Source: an uncultured Succiniclasticum sp. (GTDB lineage: Bacteria; Bacillota; Negativicutes; Acidaminococcales; Acidaminococcaceae). Taken from it: a DNA stretch of 64,000 nt. The notes under the pieces are model-generated. The model ran no database searches. It had not been told where the DNA came from and was given only the letters and a program-made list of their open reading frames with translations. The position numbers and the translations under genes are program-made. Below, in pieces: positions 23,742-31,635 of the stretch (positions are counted from its first letter, which is position 1; the number at the start of each line of letters is the position of its first letter). The stretch is from positions 62,001 to 126,000 of the forward strand of contig UQUU01000004.1 in the NCBI GenBank assembly GCA_900544275.1, read 5' to 3'.

Positions 23742-24505
23742 AAGTCATACTTGCTTCTTCTTCCCCCAGACGGTTGGATCTTCTGCACCAGCTGGGCTGG
23801 GAGGCGGAAGTTTTTCCTATGCCTTTTAACGAGGCAAAAACGGTGGCAGAAGCAGAAGCGGTTGGTGCAGGAGTCGAGGCAACAACCGTTACTGATACAA
23901 AACGGAATCTTCCTGCAGCATCAACAGAAGCTTCAACCGACGGATCCGTCAAAGCGATTGCTGAAACAACGCTGGAAATGTCAGACCAAAACAATCGTTT
24001 AATTTTTACCGAAAAAGAGTTATCTTTACTTAAAAACTACCGGGGAAGGGAAGCGGTACCTGCCTATAATGCGTTGGGCAAGGTAAAAGCAACTGCCTGT
24101 GTCACAGGGGATGCAAAGCCTGTCATCGGTGCGGATACGGTGGTGCTGGTCCGGGAAGAAATCCTGGGAAAACCGCAAAGTGAAGCCGAGGCAAAAAAGA
24201 TGCTGCGCATCCTTTCCGGAAAGACGCATCTGGTAAAAACCGCGGTGGCCATTTTTTATCAGGGAAAAATCGACCTGCGGGCAGTAACGACAACCGTAAA
24301 ATTCAGATCACTTACAGAAGAAGAGATTGCCTGGTATATTGCCACCGGCGAACCGATGGATAAGGCGGGGGCCTATGGTATTCAGGGGAAAGGCACTTTT
24401 CTGGTGGAAAGTATCAGCGGTAATTATGACAATGTGGTGGGGCTGCCCATAACGGCTGTATATGAAATGCTGCAGAAGCTCATGGGCAGTGCTTTACTCG
24501 CCTGA
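23738..24505 (+). CDS. maf: Maf-family nucleotide pyrophosphatase with an insertion
   Basis: Maf proteins hydrolyse nucleoside triphosphates (dTTP, UTP or modified bases) to the monophosphate. Family motifs are SSSPRR (residues 7-12), GADTVV (131-136, catalytic Asp), GKPQSEAEA, SGKTHLVKTAVAI and DKAGAYGIQG. At 255 residues it is about 60 longer than normal: an insertion of low-complexity sequence (about 35-95, rich in Ala, Thr, Glu) separates the nucleotide loop from GADT. The ATG overlaps the stop of the threonine aldolase remnant. The insertion is in frame and lacks stops, so the protein may be functional. Confidence 0.88.
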   Translation: MKVILASSSPRRLDLLHQLGWEAEVFPMPFNEAKTVAEAEAVGAGVEATTVTDTKRNLPAASTEASTDGSVKAIAETTLEMSDQNNRLIFTEKELSLLKNYRGREAVPAYNALGKVKATACVTGDAKPVIGADTVVLVREEILGKPQSEAEAKKMLRILSGKTHLVKTAVAIFYQGKIDLRAVTTTVKFRSLTEEEIAWYIATGEPMDKAGAYGIQGKGTFLVESISGNYDNVVGLPITAVYEMLQKLMGSALLA

Positions 24506-24576
24506 CTTTACTGTTTCTTCCGGCAAGTACGCCTGGCAGTATATGGTACCGGTAAACGAATAATACTCCGCTCTGT

Positions 24577-24620
24577 TTTATCCACTGACAGTGGATAAAG
24601 AAAGGGATTTATGGTAAAAT
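24577..24620 (+). promoter_or_regulatory. Perfect palindrome overlapping a promoter for the HAD/salvage genes
   Basis: TTTATCCACTG and CAGTGGATAAA form 11-bp arms around one base (24577-24599). A TAAAAT box lies at 24615-24620, and its -35 (TGGATA, 24592-24597, 17-bp spacer) is inside the right arm, as expected of an operator. The arms also resemble DnaA boxes (TTATCCACT, one base off TTATCCACA) in inverted arrangement. It might alternatively end maf transcription, but no T-run follows. Confidence 0.5.
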
Positions 24621-24669
24621 AAATAGTAGGACTTAATTAAAAAAGCTGCTTCATAAAGGATTTATATTC

Positions 24670-25320
24670 ATGATAAAAGGACTGATTTTTGACTTTGACG
24701 GAACCCTCGCCAATACGCTGCCCGTCATATTTGCCAGCTTTGATTATGCGACGAAAAAGGTGTTTGGCCATACGGTGGACCGCGCTCCCTTTATAGAAAC
24801 TTTCGGGCAGCCGTTACAGCCGTCTTTAACCCGTTTGTACGGGGAAGAAACCGGCGAGCGGATTTGCCGGATTTATCGGGACTTTCAGGAAGTGCACCAC
24901 GATGAGCTGATTCGTCCTTTTCCGGGGGTTAAAGAAACGCTGGCCGCCTTGAAGGCGCAGGGGCTGCCTTTGATGATCGTGACCAGCAAGTTTTCCGCTA
25001 CTTGTTTGCGCGGGATTCGCTGCTTAGGTCTGGAACCTTATATTGACGGTATTATCGGGGCCGATGCGGTAACGAAACCGAAGCCGGATCCGGAGCCTTC
25101 CCGCAAGGCGTTGGAGCGCCTGAGGCTACCGGGGGAACAGGTCCTAATCGTGGGAGATACTCCTTATGACTTATTAAGCGGCAAAGGCGCAGGGTGTCAT
25201 ACGGCGGCAGTGGAATATACGGAGTTCGGGAAAGAAAAATTTTTGCAGCAAATTATTCCGGAACATTGGCTGCCGGATATGCCGGCGTTGCTTCCTCTGC
25301 TGAAAACATTGAACGAATAA
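24670..25320 (+). CDS. HAD-family phosphatase (PpaX/Gph-like)
   Basis: A 216-residue haloacid dehalogenase-type hydrolase with the nucleophile motif DFDGTLANT (Asp8), the Thr of motif II in VTSKF, Lys in KPKPDPEP, and the acidic motif GDTPYDL. The alpha-helical cap (about 18-85) places it with phosphoglycolate and pyrophosphatase-like members. The substrate is uncertain. AAAGGA precedes the ATG. It leads the nucleoside salvage cluster by 30 bp, so a role on 5-deoxy- or methylthio-sugar phosphates is possible but not shown. Confidence 0.82.
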   Translation: MIKGLIFDFDGTLANTLPVIFASFDYATKKVFGHTVDRAPFIETFGQPLQPSLTRLYGEETGERICRIYRDFQEVHHDELIRPFPGVKETLAALKAQGLPLMIVTSKFSATCLRGIRCLGLEPYIDGIIGADAVTKPKPDPEPSRKALERLRLPGEQVLIVGDTPYDLLSGKGAGCHTAAVEYTEFGKEKFLQQIIPEHWLPDMPALLPLLKTLNE

Positions 25321-25350
25321 GACTAAAAAGTTGGAGAAAGGCGGTATGTT

Positions 25351-26148
25351 ATGCGTAAAATTGGTGTGGTAGGCGGTACCGGTATTGAAAATCCCGATAC
25401 GTTAAAAGGTTTTGAAAGTAAAATTTTGGAAACTCCTTATGGGAAAGCCTTCTGTTCGATTGGCGAAATGAACGGCAATCAGGTGGCTTTTTTTTCACGT
25501 CACGGGGTGGATCATTCCGTCGCGCCTCATAAAATAAATTACCGGGCGAATATCTGGGCCCTGAAAAGTCTGGGTACGGAAGAGATTTTTTCCACGTCGG
25601 CTACCGGTTCTTTGAATCCGAACATGACGGCGGGTCATTTTGTTGTCTGCGACCAGTTGATGGATTTTACCAAAAACCGGATTAGCACTTTTTATGATAA
25701 CCCGATCCGTGGTGTAGCTCATGCGGATTTCACCAATCCTTATTGTGAAACGCTGCGCCGCAAGGTCATTGCTATTTTAGAAAAAACGGACATTCCCTTC
25801 CATCCGAGCGGTTGTTATGTATGCACTGAAGGACCCCGCTTTGAAACGGCGGCAGAAGTACGTGCCTTTGCTATGCTGGGGGGCGATGTAATCGGTATGA
25901 CAAATGCCCAGGAAGCGGCGCTGGCCCGGGAAGCGGAAATGTGCTATACCAACGTCGCCATTGTTACCAATATGGGCGCCGGCATCTCGAAAACGCCCTT
26001 ATCGCATAAGGAAGTGGTGGAAGCCATGAATTTAAGCATCAAAAATATGGAAAAATTAATTTTAGGCTTCATCGCTTATAACGAAAAAGTAGAAGATGTC
26101 TGCCTTTGCAAACATTGCATGAAAGATTTCGGCGGGTTTAAACTGTAA
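25351..26148 (+). CDS. MTA phosphorylase family protein, probably 5'-methylthioinosine phosphorylase
   Basis: A 265-residue purine nucleoside phosphorylase of the MtnP family, which releases the base and forms 5-methylthioribose 1-phosphate. Seen: GGTGIENP (phosphate loop), SRHGVDHSVAPHKINYRANI, TEGPRFETAAEV and GMTNAQEAALA. At the base-contact site the sequence reads VTNMGAG with Asn207, where MTA phosphorylases have Asp (TDYD). In this superfamily Asn at that site goes with 6-oxopurines (as in human PNP and Pseudomonas MTI phosphorylase), so methylthioinosine is the more likely substrate. A CLCKHC motif near the C-terminus recalls archaeal enzymes. An MTA/SAH deaminase is encoded in the same cluster. 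Confidence 0.85.
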   Translation: MRKIGVVGGTGIENPDTLKGFESKILETPYGKAFCSIGEMNGNQVAFFSRHGVDHSVAPHKINYRANIWALKSLGTEEIFSTSATGSLNPNMTAGHFVVCDQLMDFTKNRISTFYDNPIRGVAHADFTNPYCETLRRKVIAILEKTDIPFHPSGCYVCTEGPRFETAAEVRAFAMLGGDVIGMTNAQEAALAREAEMCYTNVAIVTNMGAGISKTPLSHKEVVEAMNLSIKNMEKLILGFIAYNEKVEDVCLCKHCMKDFGGFKL

Positions 26149-26166
26149 AGGGGAAGGAAGAAGAGC

Positions 26167-27240
26167 ATGGTTGAAACCATGAAATGGGAGCGGAACCGTT
26201 TGGTTTTATTAGATCAAACCAAGCTGCCGCTGCAAGTTGCGTGGATCGTTTGTCGAGAGTATCGGCGGGTGGTCACGGCCATCAAAAAACTGGAGGTGAG
26301 AGGCGCTCCTGCCATCGGGGCGGCCGCCGCGTTTGCCATGGTGTTGGCGGCGCAGGAAGCGGCGGGGGATACCTTTTCGTTTATGACGGCGCTGGCAACT
26401 GCCCGCAAGGAACTGAATGGAGCGCGTCCCACCGCGGTCAATCTGTCCTGGGCCACCGGCATCCTGTGGGAAGCGGCGGTCTCCATGGAAGCAAAGCAAA
26501 TGCCTGTGCAGGCGATCGTAGCAGAGTTGGAAAAGGTTGCCTGTTCCATTTACGAAAAAGATATTGCGCAGAATAAGCGCATGGGAGATTACGGCGCGGC
26601 CATTGTTCCCGCCAATGCTGTAATCCTGACCCACTGCAATGCCGGGGCGCTGGCAACCTGCGGCTGGGGGACGGCTTTGGGCGTGATTCGCTCCGCCTGT
26701 CGGGAAGGCAAAGTAAAGATGGTCTATTCCGACGAGACCCGCCCTTTATTGCAGGGTTCCCGTCTGACGGCCTGGGAGTTGCTGGAAGACGGCATTCCCG
26801 TGACGACGATCACGGACAATATGGCTGCCTGGGTCATGCAGACCAAAGGGGTCAATCTGGTCATTACCGGCGCGGACCGCATTGCGGCTAACGGTGATGC
26901 GGCCAATAAGATCGGTACCTACGGTGTTGCATTGGCCGCGCAGGCCCATGACATTCCTTTTTATGTAGCGGCGCCTGCAGGTACATTTGATTTTTCTCTG
27001 CCGGATGGCAGCGGCATTCCCATTGAGGAACGGGCTCCGCAGGAGGTGCGTTTTTTTCAGGGGAGCGCTTCGGCGCCGCTCGCTGTCCCGGTATTCAATC
27101 CGGCCTTTGATGTCACGCCGGCGAAATATATTACGGGTATTATTACGGAGTACGGTATTTTACGACCGCCCTTTACCCAGTCTATTGCAAAATTAAAAAC
27201 TGTGTTAGCTAAGGAGGAACCCTTTAAATGGAAAGCATAA
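26167..27240 (+). CDS. mtnA: S-methyl-5-thioribose-1-phosphate isomerase
   Basis: Opens methylthioribose 1-phosphate (and probably 5-deoxyribose 1-phosphate) to the ribulose 1-phosphate form. The 357-residue protein has the eIF2B-like fold motifs RGAPAIGAAAAFAM, THCNAGALATCGWGTALGVIR (catalytic Cys, as two parts), DETRPLLQGSRLTAWEL and TGADRIAANGDAANKIGTY (catalytic Asp). An in-frame ATG 12 bp further is an alternative start. It lies 18 bp after the phosphorylase gene and overlaps the SAH-hydrolase family gene by 13 bp. The later methionine-salvage genes mtnBCD are absent here; a class II aldolase takes their place. Confidence 0.94.
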   Translation: MVETMKWERNRLVLLDQTKLPLQVAWIVCREYRRVVTAIKKLEVRGAPAIGAAAAFAMVLAAQEAAGDTFSFMTALATARKELNGARPTAVNLSWATGILWEAAVSMEAKQMPVQAIVAELEKVACSIYEKDIAQNKRMGDYGAAIVPANAVILTHCNAGALATCGWGTALGVIRSACREGKVKMVYSDETRPLLQGSRLTAWELLEDGIPVTTITDNMAAWVMQTKGVNLVITGADRIAANGDAANKIGTYGVALAAQAHDIPFYVAAPAGTFDFSLPDGSGIPIEERAPQEVRFFQGSASAPLAVPVFNPAFDVTPAKYITGIITEYGILRPPFTQSIAKLKTVLAKEEPFKWKA

Positions 27241-28472
27241 TCCGAGATATACACCTGGCAGAAAGCGGTCAGGCAAAAATTAACTGGGTCAAAGGCCATA
27301 TGCCCTTATTGCATTACTTTAATGAGAAATATGCGCCGCTCCAATTATTCAAAGGTATCAATATGATCGTTACCGTTCATCTGGAAGCCAAAACCGCCTA
27401 TCTGGCGCTGACCTTAAAAAATTGCGGCGCTAATGTGGTAGTGACGGGCAGCAACCCGTTGTCTACCCAGGATGATGTGGCGGCCGCTTTAGTCGCCAAC
27501 GGCATCACCGTATTTGCGACCCACGGCTGCACCAACGAAGAATACGATCTCTATCTGGATAAAGCGTTGGATTCAAACCCCCAATTGATCGTAGACGATG
27601 GGGGCGATCTGGTAAATAAGCTGCATACCACCCGCCGGGAGCTGATCGACGGGCTGTGGGGCGGCAGCGAAGAAACCACCACCGGTGTAATTCGTCTGCG
27701 GGCTTTGGCCGAGAGCGGTAAACTTGCGTTTCCTATGGTGGCGGTGAATGACTCCAACTGCAAATATCTTTTTGACAATCGCTATGGCACCGGGCAAAGC
27801 TCCTGGGACGGCATTATGCGGACTTCAAATCTGTCTGTGGCCGGTAAAACGGTAGTGGTGGCTGGCTACGGCTGGTGCGGCAAAGGGGTCGCGATGCGCG
27901 CCAAAGGATTAGGCGCCCGGGTCATCGTCACGGAAATCGACCCCATTAAAGGCATTGAAGCCGTATTTGACGGTTTTGAAACATTGCCTATGGCAGAAGC
28001 GGCAGCAAAAGGTGATATTTTCATCACGGTCACCGGCTGTAAAGATGTCATTCGCAAAGAGCATATGGAAGTGATGAAAGATGGCGTATTGTTAGCCAAT
28101 GCCGGCCATTTTGATGTAGAAATCAATAAACCGGATTTAGCGGCACTCAGTGTAAAACCGCCCTTTGAAGCCCGGAAAAACATTACGGCCTACACCTTGG
28201 CCAACGGGCATCAGCTGAATTTATTAGGGGAAGGACGGCTGGTCAATCTGGCCTGTGGCGACGGGCATCCCACAGAAGTCATGGATTTAAGCTTTGCCAT
28301 GCAGTTTTTGGCTATGCGCCATCTTCTGGAAAACAAAGGCAAACTGGAGAATAAATTATATGTGCTGCCTGCCGAGCTGGATCAGGAAGTGGCAGGCATC
28401 AAGCTGAAAGCGATGGGTTTTGACGTGGATACCCTGACGCCGGAGCAGGATGCGTATCTGCATCAGGCGTAA
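27228..28472 (+). CDS. S-adenosylhomocysteine hydrolase family protein (short, archaeal/Thermotoga type)
   Basis: A 414-residue NAD-dependent hydrolase that splits a homocysteine thioether nucleoside to homocysteine and nucleoside. The Rossmann loop VVVAGYGWCGKGVAMRAKG and NPLSTQDDVAAAL are clear, as is NAGHFDVEI. The canonical adenine-binding motif HMTVE/Q of SAH hydrolases reads HLEAKT here, and the protein lacks the usual C-terminal KxxxYRY tail. Both traits belong to the short subfamily that includes the methanogen S-inosylhomocysteine hydrolase. With the deaminase gene nearby, S-inosylhomocysteine is a likely substrate, but ordinary SAH cannot be excluded. The start overlaps mtnA by 13 bp. 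Confidence 0.88.
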   Translation: MESIIRDIHLAESGQAKINWVKGHMPLLHYFNEKYAPLQLFKGINMIVTVHLEAKTAYLALTLKNCGANVVVTGSNPLSTQDDVAAALVANGITVFATHGCTNEEYDLYLDKALDSNPQLIVDDGGDLVNKLHTTRRELIDGLWGGSEETTTGVIRLRALAESGKLAFPMVAVNDSNCKYLFDNRYGTGQSSWDGIMRTSNLSVAGKTVVVAGYGWCGKGVAMRAKGLGARVIVTEIDPIKGIEAVFDGFETLPMAEAAAKGDIFITVTGCKDVIRKEHMEVMKDGVLLANAGHFDVEINKPDLAALSVKPPFEARKNITAYTLANGHQLNLLGEGRLVNLACGDGHPTEVMDLSFAMQFLAMRHLLENKGKLENKLYVLPAELDQEVAGIKLKAMGFDVDTLTPEQDAYLHQA

Positions 28473-28521
28473 TTCGTGTGGGAAACAGTAAAATAGGAAA
28501 GGAACCGAGGCGCTGTATACT

Positions 28522-29190
28522 ATGGATAAACTGGCATGGCAGGCAGAAAGGCAGGCTTTAGCGGATCTGGGACGGGCTCTGATCGGCAGTGGTCTGTCTG
28601 TCGGTACATATGGGAATCTCAGTTGCCGGCTGGATGACACGCATGTGGCGATCACCCCTTCCGGTAAGGAATATGCGGCTTTACAGGCGGAAGATATGGT
28701 GGTGATCAACCTTGCCGGCGAAAAGACGGAGGGGCGTTGGCTGCCTTCTTCCGAACTTTATCTCCATTTAGAGATTTATAAGAATATTCCGGAGGCGCAG
28801 TCTGTCGTACATACCCATAGCCTGTACGCTACCGCGCTGGCGGTGGCCCATAAAGATCTGCCGCCGATCGTAGAAGATTTAACGCAGCTGACCGGTGGCT
28901 CCGTCCGTTGTGCGGAATACGAAAGCCCCGGCACGGAAGCGCTGGGCAAAGCGGCAGTAGCGGCCCTGGAAGACCGACATGCCGCTTTATTGGCGAACCA
29001 CGGTGCAGTTTGCTGGGGCAGGACCATGTACGAAGCGTTGAATGCCGCTGTGGTTTTAGAAAAAGGAGCGCACATTTATTGTATTGCGCATGGGTTCGGC
29101 ACACCTTTTCGTTTAGAAGAAAAACAGGCAAAAAAACTCCGCGATTTTTACGAAGAACATTACAGTAAAAGGCAGCGGGGCGAAGAATAG
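28522..29190 (+). CDS. Class II aldolase, probably 5-deoxy/5-methylthioribulose-1-phosphate aldolase
   Basis: A 222-residue zinc aldolase of the fuculose-1-phosphate family. Metal ligands are visible as HTHS (two His, about residues 93 and 95) and the later ANHGAV (His); the catalytic acid lies in SSELYLHLEIY. Next to mtnA it best fits the DHAP shunt, in which methylthioribulose 1-phosphate or 5-deoxyribulose 1-phosphate is cleaved to DHAP and an aldehyde. The alternative, MtnB dehydratase of full methionine salvage, is the same superfamily, but mtnC and mtnD are absent from the cluster. It is 49 bp after the SAH-hydrolase family gene. Confidence 0.82.
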   Translation: MDKLAWQAERQALADLGRALIGSGLSVGTYGNLSCRLDDTHVAITPSGKEYAALQAEDMVVINLAGEKTEGRWLPSSELYLHLEIYKNIPEAQSVVHTHSLYATALAVAHKDLPPIVEDLTQLTGGSVRCAEYESPGTEALGKAAVAALEDRHAALLANHGAVCWGRTMYEALNAAVVLEKGAHIYCIAHGFGTPFRLEEKQAKKLRDFYEEHYSKRQRGEE

Positions 29191-29311
29191 AGCATAGAGG
29201 AATAATAGAAAGAAAAGAATAAAGGAATCTGAATCAACGGAAAATAAGCGACGCCAAAACAAAGTTAAGGTTGCCGGCACAAGCTATAGTTAAGCGCACT
29301 AAGGAGAAAAT

Positions 29312-30598
29312 ATGGCTAAAATCTTGATCCAAAATGTAGAGATCGTCACGGACGGTCCGGATTATCCGAAGAAGTATATCGGTATCACCGATCAGAAAAT
29401 CACCTATATCGGAGAAGCCAAACCGGAAGGCTACGAAGATGCCTATCTGATCGACGGCACAGGCAAAGTCGCTGCCGCCGGCATGGTGAATGCGCACACG
29501 CATATTGCCATGACCTTACTGCGCAGTTACGCTGATGATATGGCTCTGATGGACTGGCTGCAAAACAAGGTCTGGCCGGCAGAAGCGGGTCTCAAAGAAG
29601 GGGACTGTACGGTCGGTACCCAACTGGGCATTTTGGAAATGCTGCAAAGCGGGACTACCGCTTATGCGGATATGTACTTTTTTATGGAAGAAACCGCTAA
29701 AGTCTCTGCGGAAACCGGCATCCGTGCTTGTCTGGCCCGGGGTTTAATGGGGGAAAAGTACGATAAGGAAGACGAACGGTTAAAGGAAAATATAAAGCTG
29801 TTCCATGACTGGAACGGGCGGGCAAATGGTCGTATTACCGTCATGTTAGGACCTCATGCGCCGTATACCTGTTCGGCGGACTACCTGCGTTTGACGGCGG
29901 ATACCGCAAAAGAACTGGGCTGCGGCATTCACATCCACCTGGCGGAAACCCAACAGGAGGTCAAGGACTGTGTGGCGAAAAACGGCATGACCCCGATTCA
30001 GTTTGTCGACAGCCTGGGAATCTTGGATGCAGGCTGTCTCGTAGCTCACGGTGTTTGGGCCACCGAAGAAGAGATCAGCTTGCTGGCGGCTAAAAAAGCC
30101 CGGGTGGCTCACAACCCTCAGAGCAATCTGAAATTAGCCAGCGGCATCGCTCCGGTAGAAAAAATGCGGCAAAAGGGCGTCGTGGTCGGTTTGGGAACCG
30201 ATGGCGCTACCAGCAACAACAATCTGGATATGCTGGAAGAGACCCGTCTGACCGCCATGCTGCATAAAACGGTTGCTTACGATCCTTTGGCGATCCCGGC
30301 CGCCGCAGCTTGGGATATGGCCACTTATCAGGGAGCACGCTGCATCGGTTATGAAAATCTGGGAAAACTGGAAGAAGGCTTTCTGGCCGATATCGTCCTT
30401 TACGATATGAATAAACCGTACTGGCATCCTCGCCACGACAGGCTGAGCCTGCTGGTCTATGCCGCCAATGCGGGGGATGCGGATACTGCCATTATTAATG
30501 GCAAAGTCGTAATGGAAAAGAAAGAAGTAAAAACACTGGATGCGGAAAAAATTTACGCGGAAGCCGATGCCATCGCCCGGCGTCTGACAGGGAAATAA
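29312..30598 (+). CDS. mtaD: 5-methylthioadenosine/S-adenosylhomocysteine deaminase
   Basis: A 428-residue amidohydrolase that deaminates MTA, SAH and often 5'-deoxyadenosine to the inosine forms. Metal and catalytic motifs are NAHTHIAM (HxH), HIHLAETQQE (His and Glu), VAHGVWATEEE (His) and GLGTDGATSNNNLD (Asp). A short beta-sandwich from both ends (LIQNVEIVTDG, LADIVLYDM) completes the fold. AAGGAG precedes the ATG. The 121-bp gap before it holds no clear promoter or terminator, so it probably belongs to the same transcript as the salvage genes upstream. Confidence 0.92.
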   Translation: MAKILIQNVEIVTDGPDYPKKYIGITDQKITYIGEAKPEGYEDAYLIDGTGKVAAAGMVNAHTHIAMTLLRSYADDMALMDWLQNKVWPAEAGLKEGDCTVGTQLGILEMLQSGTTAYADMYFFMEETAKVSAETGIRACLARGLMGEKYDKEDERLKENIKLFHDWNGRANGRITVMLGPHAPYTCSADYLRLTADTAKELGCGIHIHLAETQQEVKDCVAKNGMTPIQFVDSLGILDAGCLVAHGVWATEEEISLLAAKKARVAHNPQSNLKLASGIAPVEKMRQKGVVVGLGTDGATSNNNLDMLEETRLTAMLHKTVAYDPLAIPAAAAWDMATYQGARCIGYENLGKLEEGFLADIVLYDMNKPYWHPRHDRLSLLVYAANAGDADTAIINGKVVMEKKEVKTLDAEKIYAEADAIARRLTGK

Positions 30599-30795
30599 CG
30601 CAGCAAACCCGGCAAATCATGTGCTGCTGGTGTAAAGGAAATCCTGTTGAACGAAAACAAATTGCACTGAAATAAATGCAGCTACGGTAAGTCGCAAAAC
30701 AGACAGGAAACAATAAAGTTTGGAAGTAACAAGCGGTTACAAAAATAAAGTTACAGAAACAAAAGAGGATAAAATCAAAGAAAGAGTGATCTATC

Positions 30796-31635
30796 ATGGC
30801 AAAAATTCTAAGCAAAACACTGATTTCCCCTTCCGTTTATGAATTGGTTGTCGAGGCACCCCTGATTGCCCGTAAATGTCAGCCGGGGCAATTTGTGATC
30901 CTGTTGTCCGATCCGGACAGCGAGCGGGTTCCTTTTACCATAGCCGATTTTGACAGGGAAGCGGGGACTCTCACCATGATTATCCAGGTGGTCGGGAATA
31001 CTTCCCGGCATATCTGCGAAGATTTTGATGCAGGCGACGATTTAACAAACGTAGTGGGCCCTTTGGGGCAGCCATCCGAAATGAAAAATTTCGGCACGGT
31101 GGTCTGCGTGGGCGGCGGTATCGGCGTGGCGCCGGTGTATCCTATTGCCAGAGCGTACAAGGAATTGGGCAATAAAGTGATTTCTATCATCGGCGGCCGC
31201 AACAAAGACCTGGTTTTGTGGGAGGACAGGATGCGGGCTGTCAGTGATGAACTGATCGTCTGCACCGATGACGGAAGCTACGGCCGTAAAGGCTTTGTTA
31301 CCGATCCGTTAAAAGAAATGCTGGAAAAAGGGGAGAAGGTCGATTATGTTATCGCCATCGGCCCCGTGATCATGATGAAGAATGTAGCGCGCACCACCGA
31401 GCCTTTCGGCGTCTATACTGCGGTCAGCCTGAACACGATTATGGTAGACGGAACCGGCATGTGCGGCGGTTGCCGTGTCCTGGTGGACGGCGAAAACAAA
31501 TTTGCCTGTGTGGATGGTCCGGAATTCAATGCTCACAAAGTGGATTTTGACAATCTGATGGCCCGGCAGAATATGTATAAAGGGCAGGAGTCTGTCGAAT
31601 GGGGTTGCGGAGGTGACTGCAAATGCTTAAAGTAA
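30796..31635 (+). CDS. NfnA/SudB-type ferredoxin-NADP+ reductase subunit
   Basis: A 279-residue FNR-like subunit with an FAD domain (about 1-95, PGQFVILLSDPDSERVPFTI), an NAD(P) domain (GGGIGVAPVYPIARAY) and a C-terminal 2Fe-2S site (VDGTGMCGGCRV with later FACVDGPEF and CGGDCKC). With the next gene it forms NfnAB, which can bifurcate electrons between NADPH, NAD and ferredoxin, or act as sulfide dehydrogenase. It overlaps nfnB by 13 bp. The 197-bp gap upstream is purine-rich and shows only a small GTAAC/GTTAC hairpin and no clear promoter. Confidence 0.88.
   Translation: MAKILSKTLISPSVYELVVEAPLIARKCQPGQFVILLSDPDSERVPFTIADFDREAGTLTMIIQVVGNTSRHICEDFDAGDDLTNVVGPLGQPSEMKNFGTVVCVGGGIGVAPVYPIARAYKELGNKVISIIGGRNKDLVLWEDRMRAVSDELIVCTDDGSYGRKGFVTDPLKEMLEKGEKVDYVIAIGPVIMMKNVARTTEPFGVYTAVSLNTIMVDGTGMCGGCRVLVDGENKFACVDGPEFNAHKVDFDNLMARQNMYKGQESVEWGCGGDCKCLK

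Noticed and set aside
28522..29190. MtnB (methylthioribulose-1-phosphate dehydratase) of complete methionine salvage
   Set aside because: Same superfamily, but mtnC and mtnD are absent from the cluster and a deaminase is present, so the aldolase of the DHAP shunt fits better. Not excluded by sequence alone.
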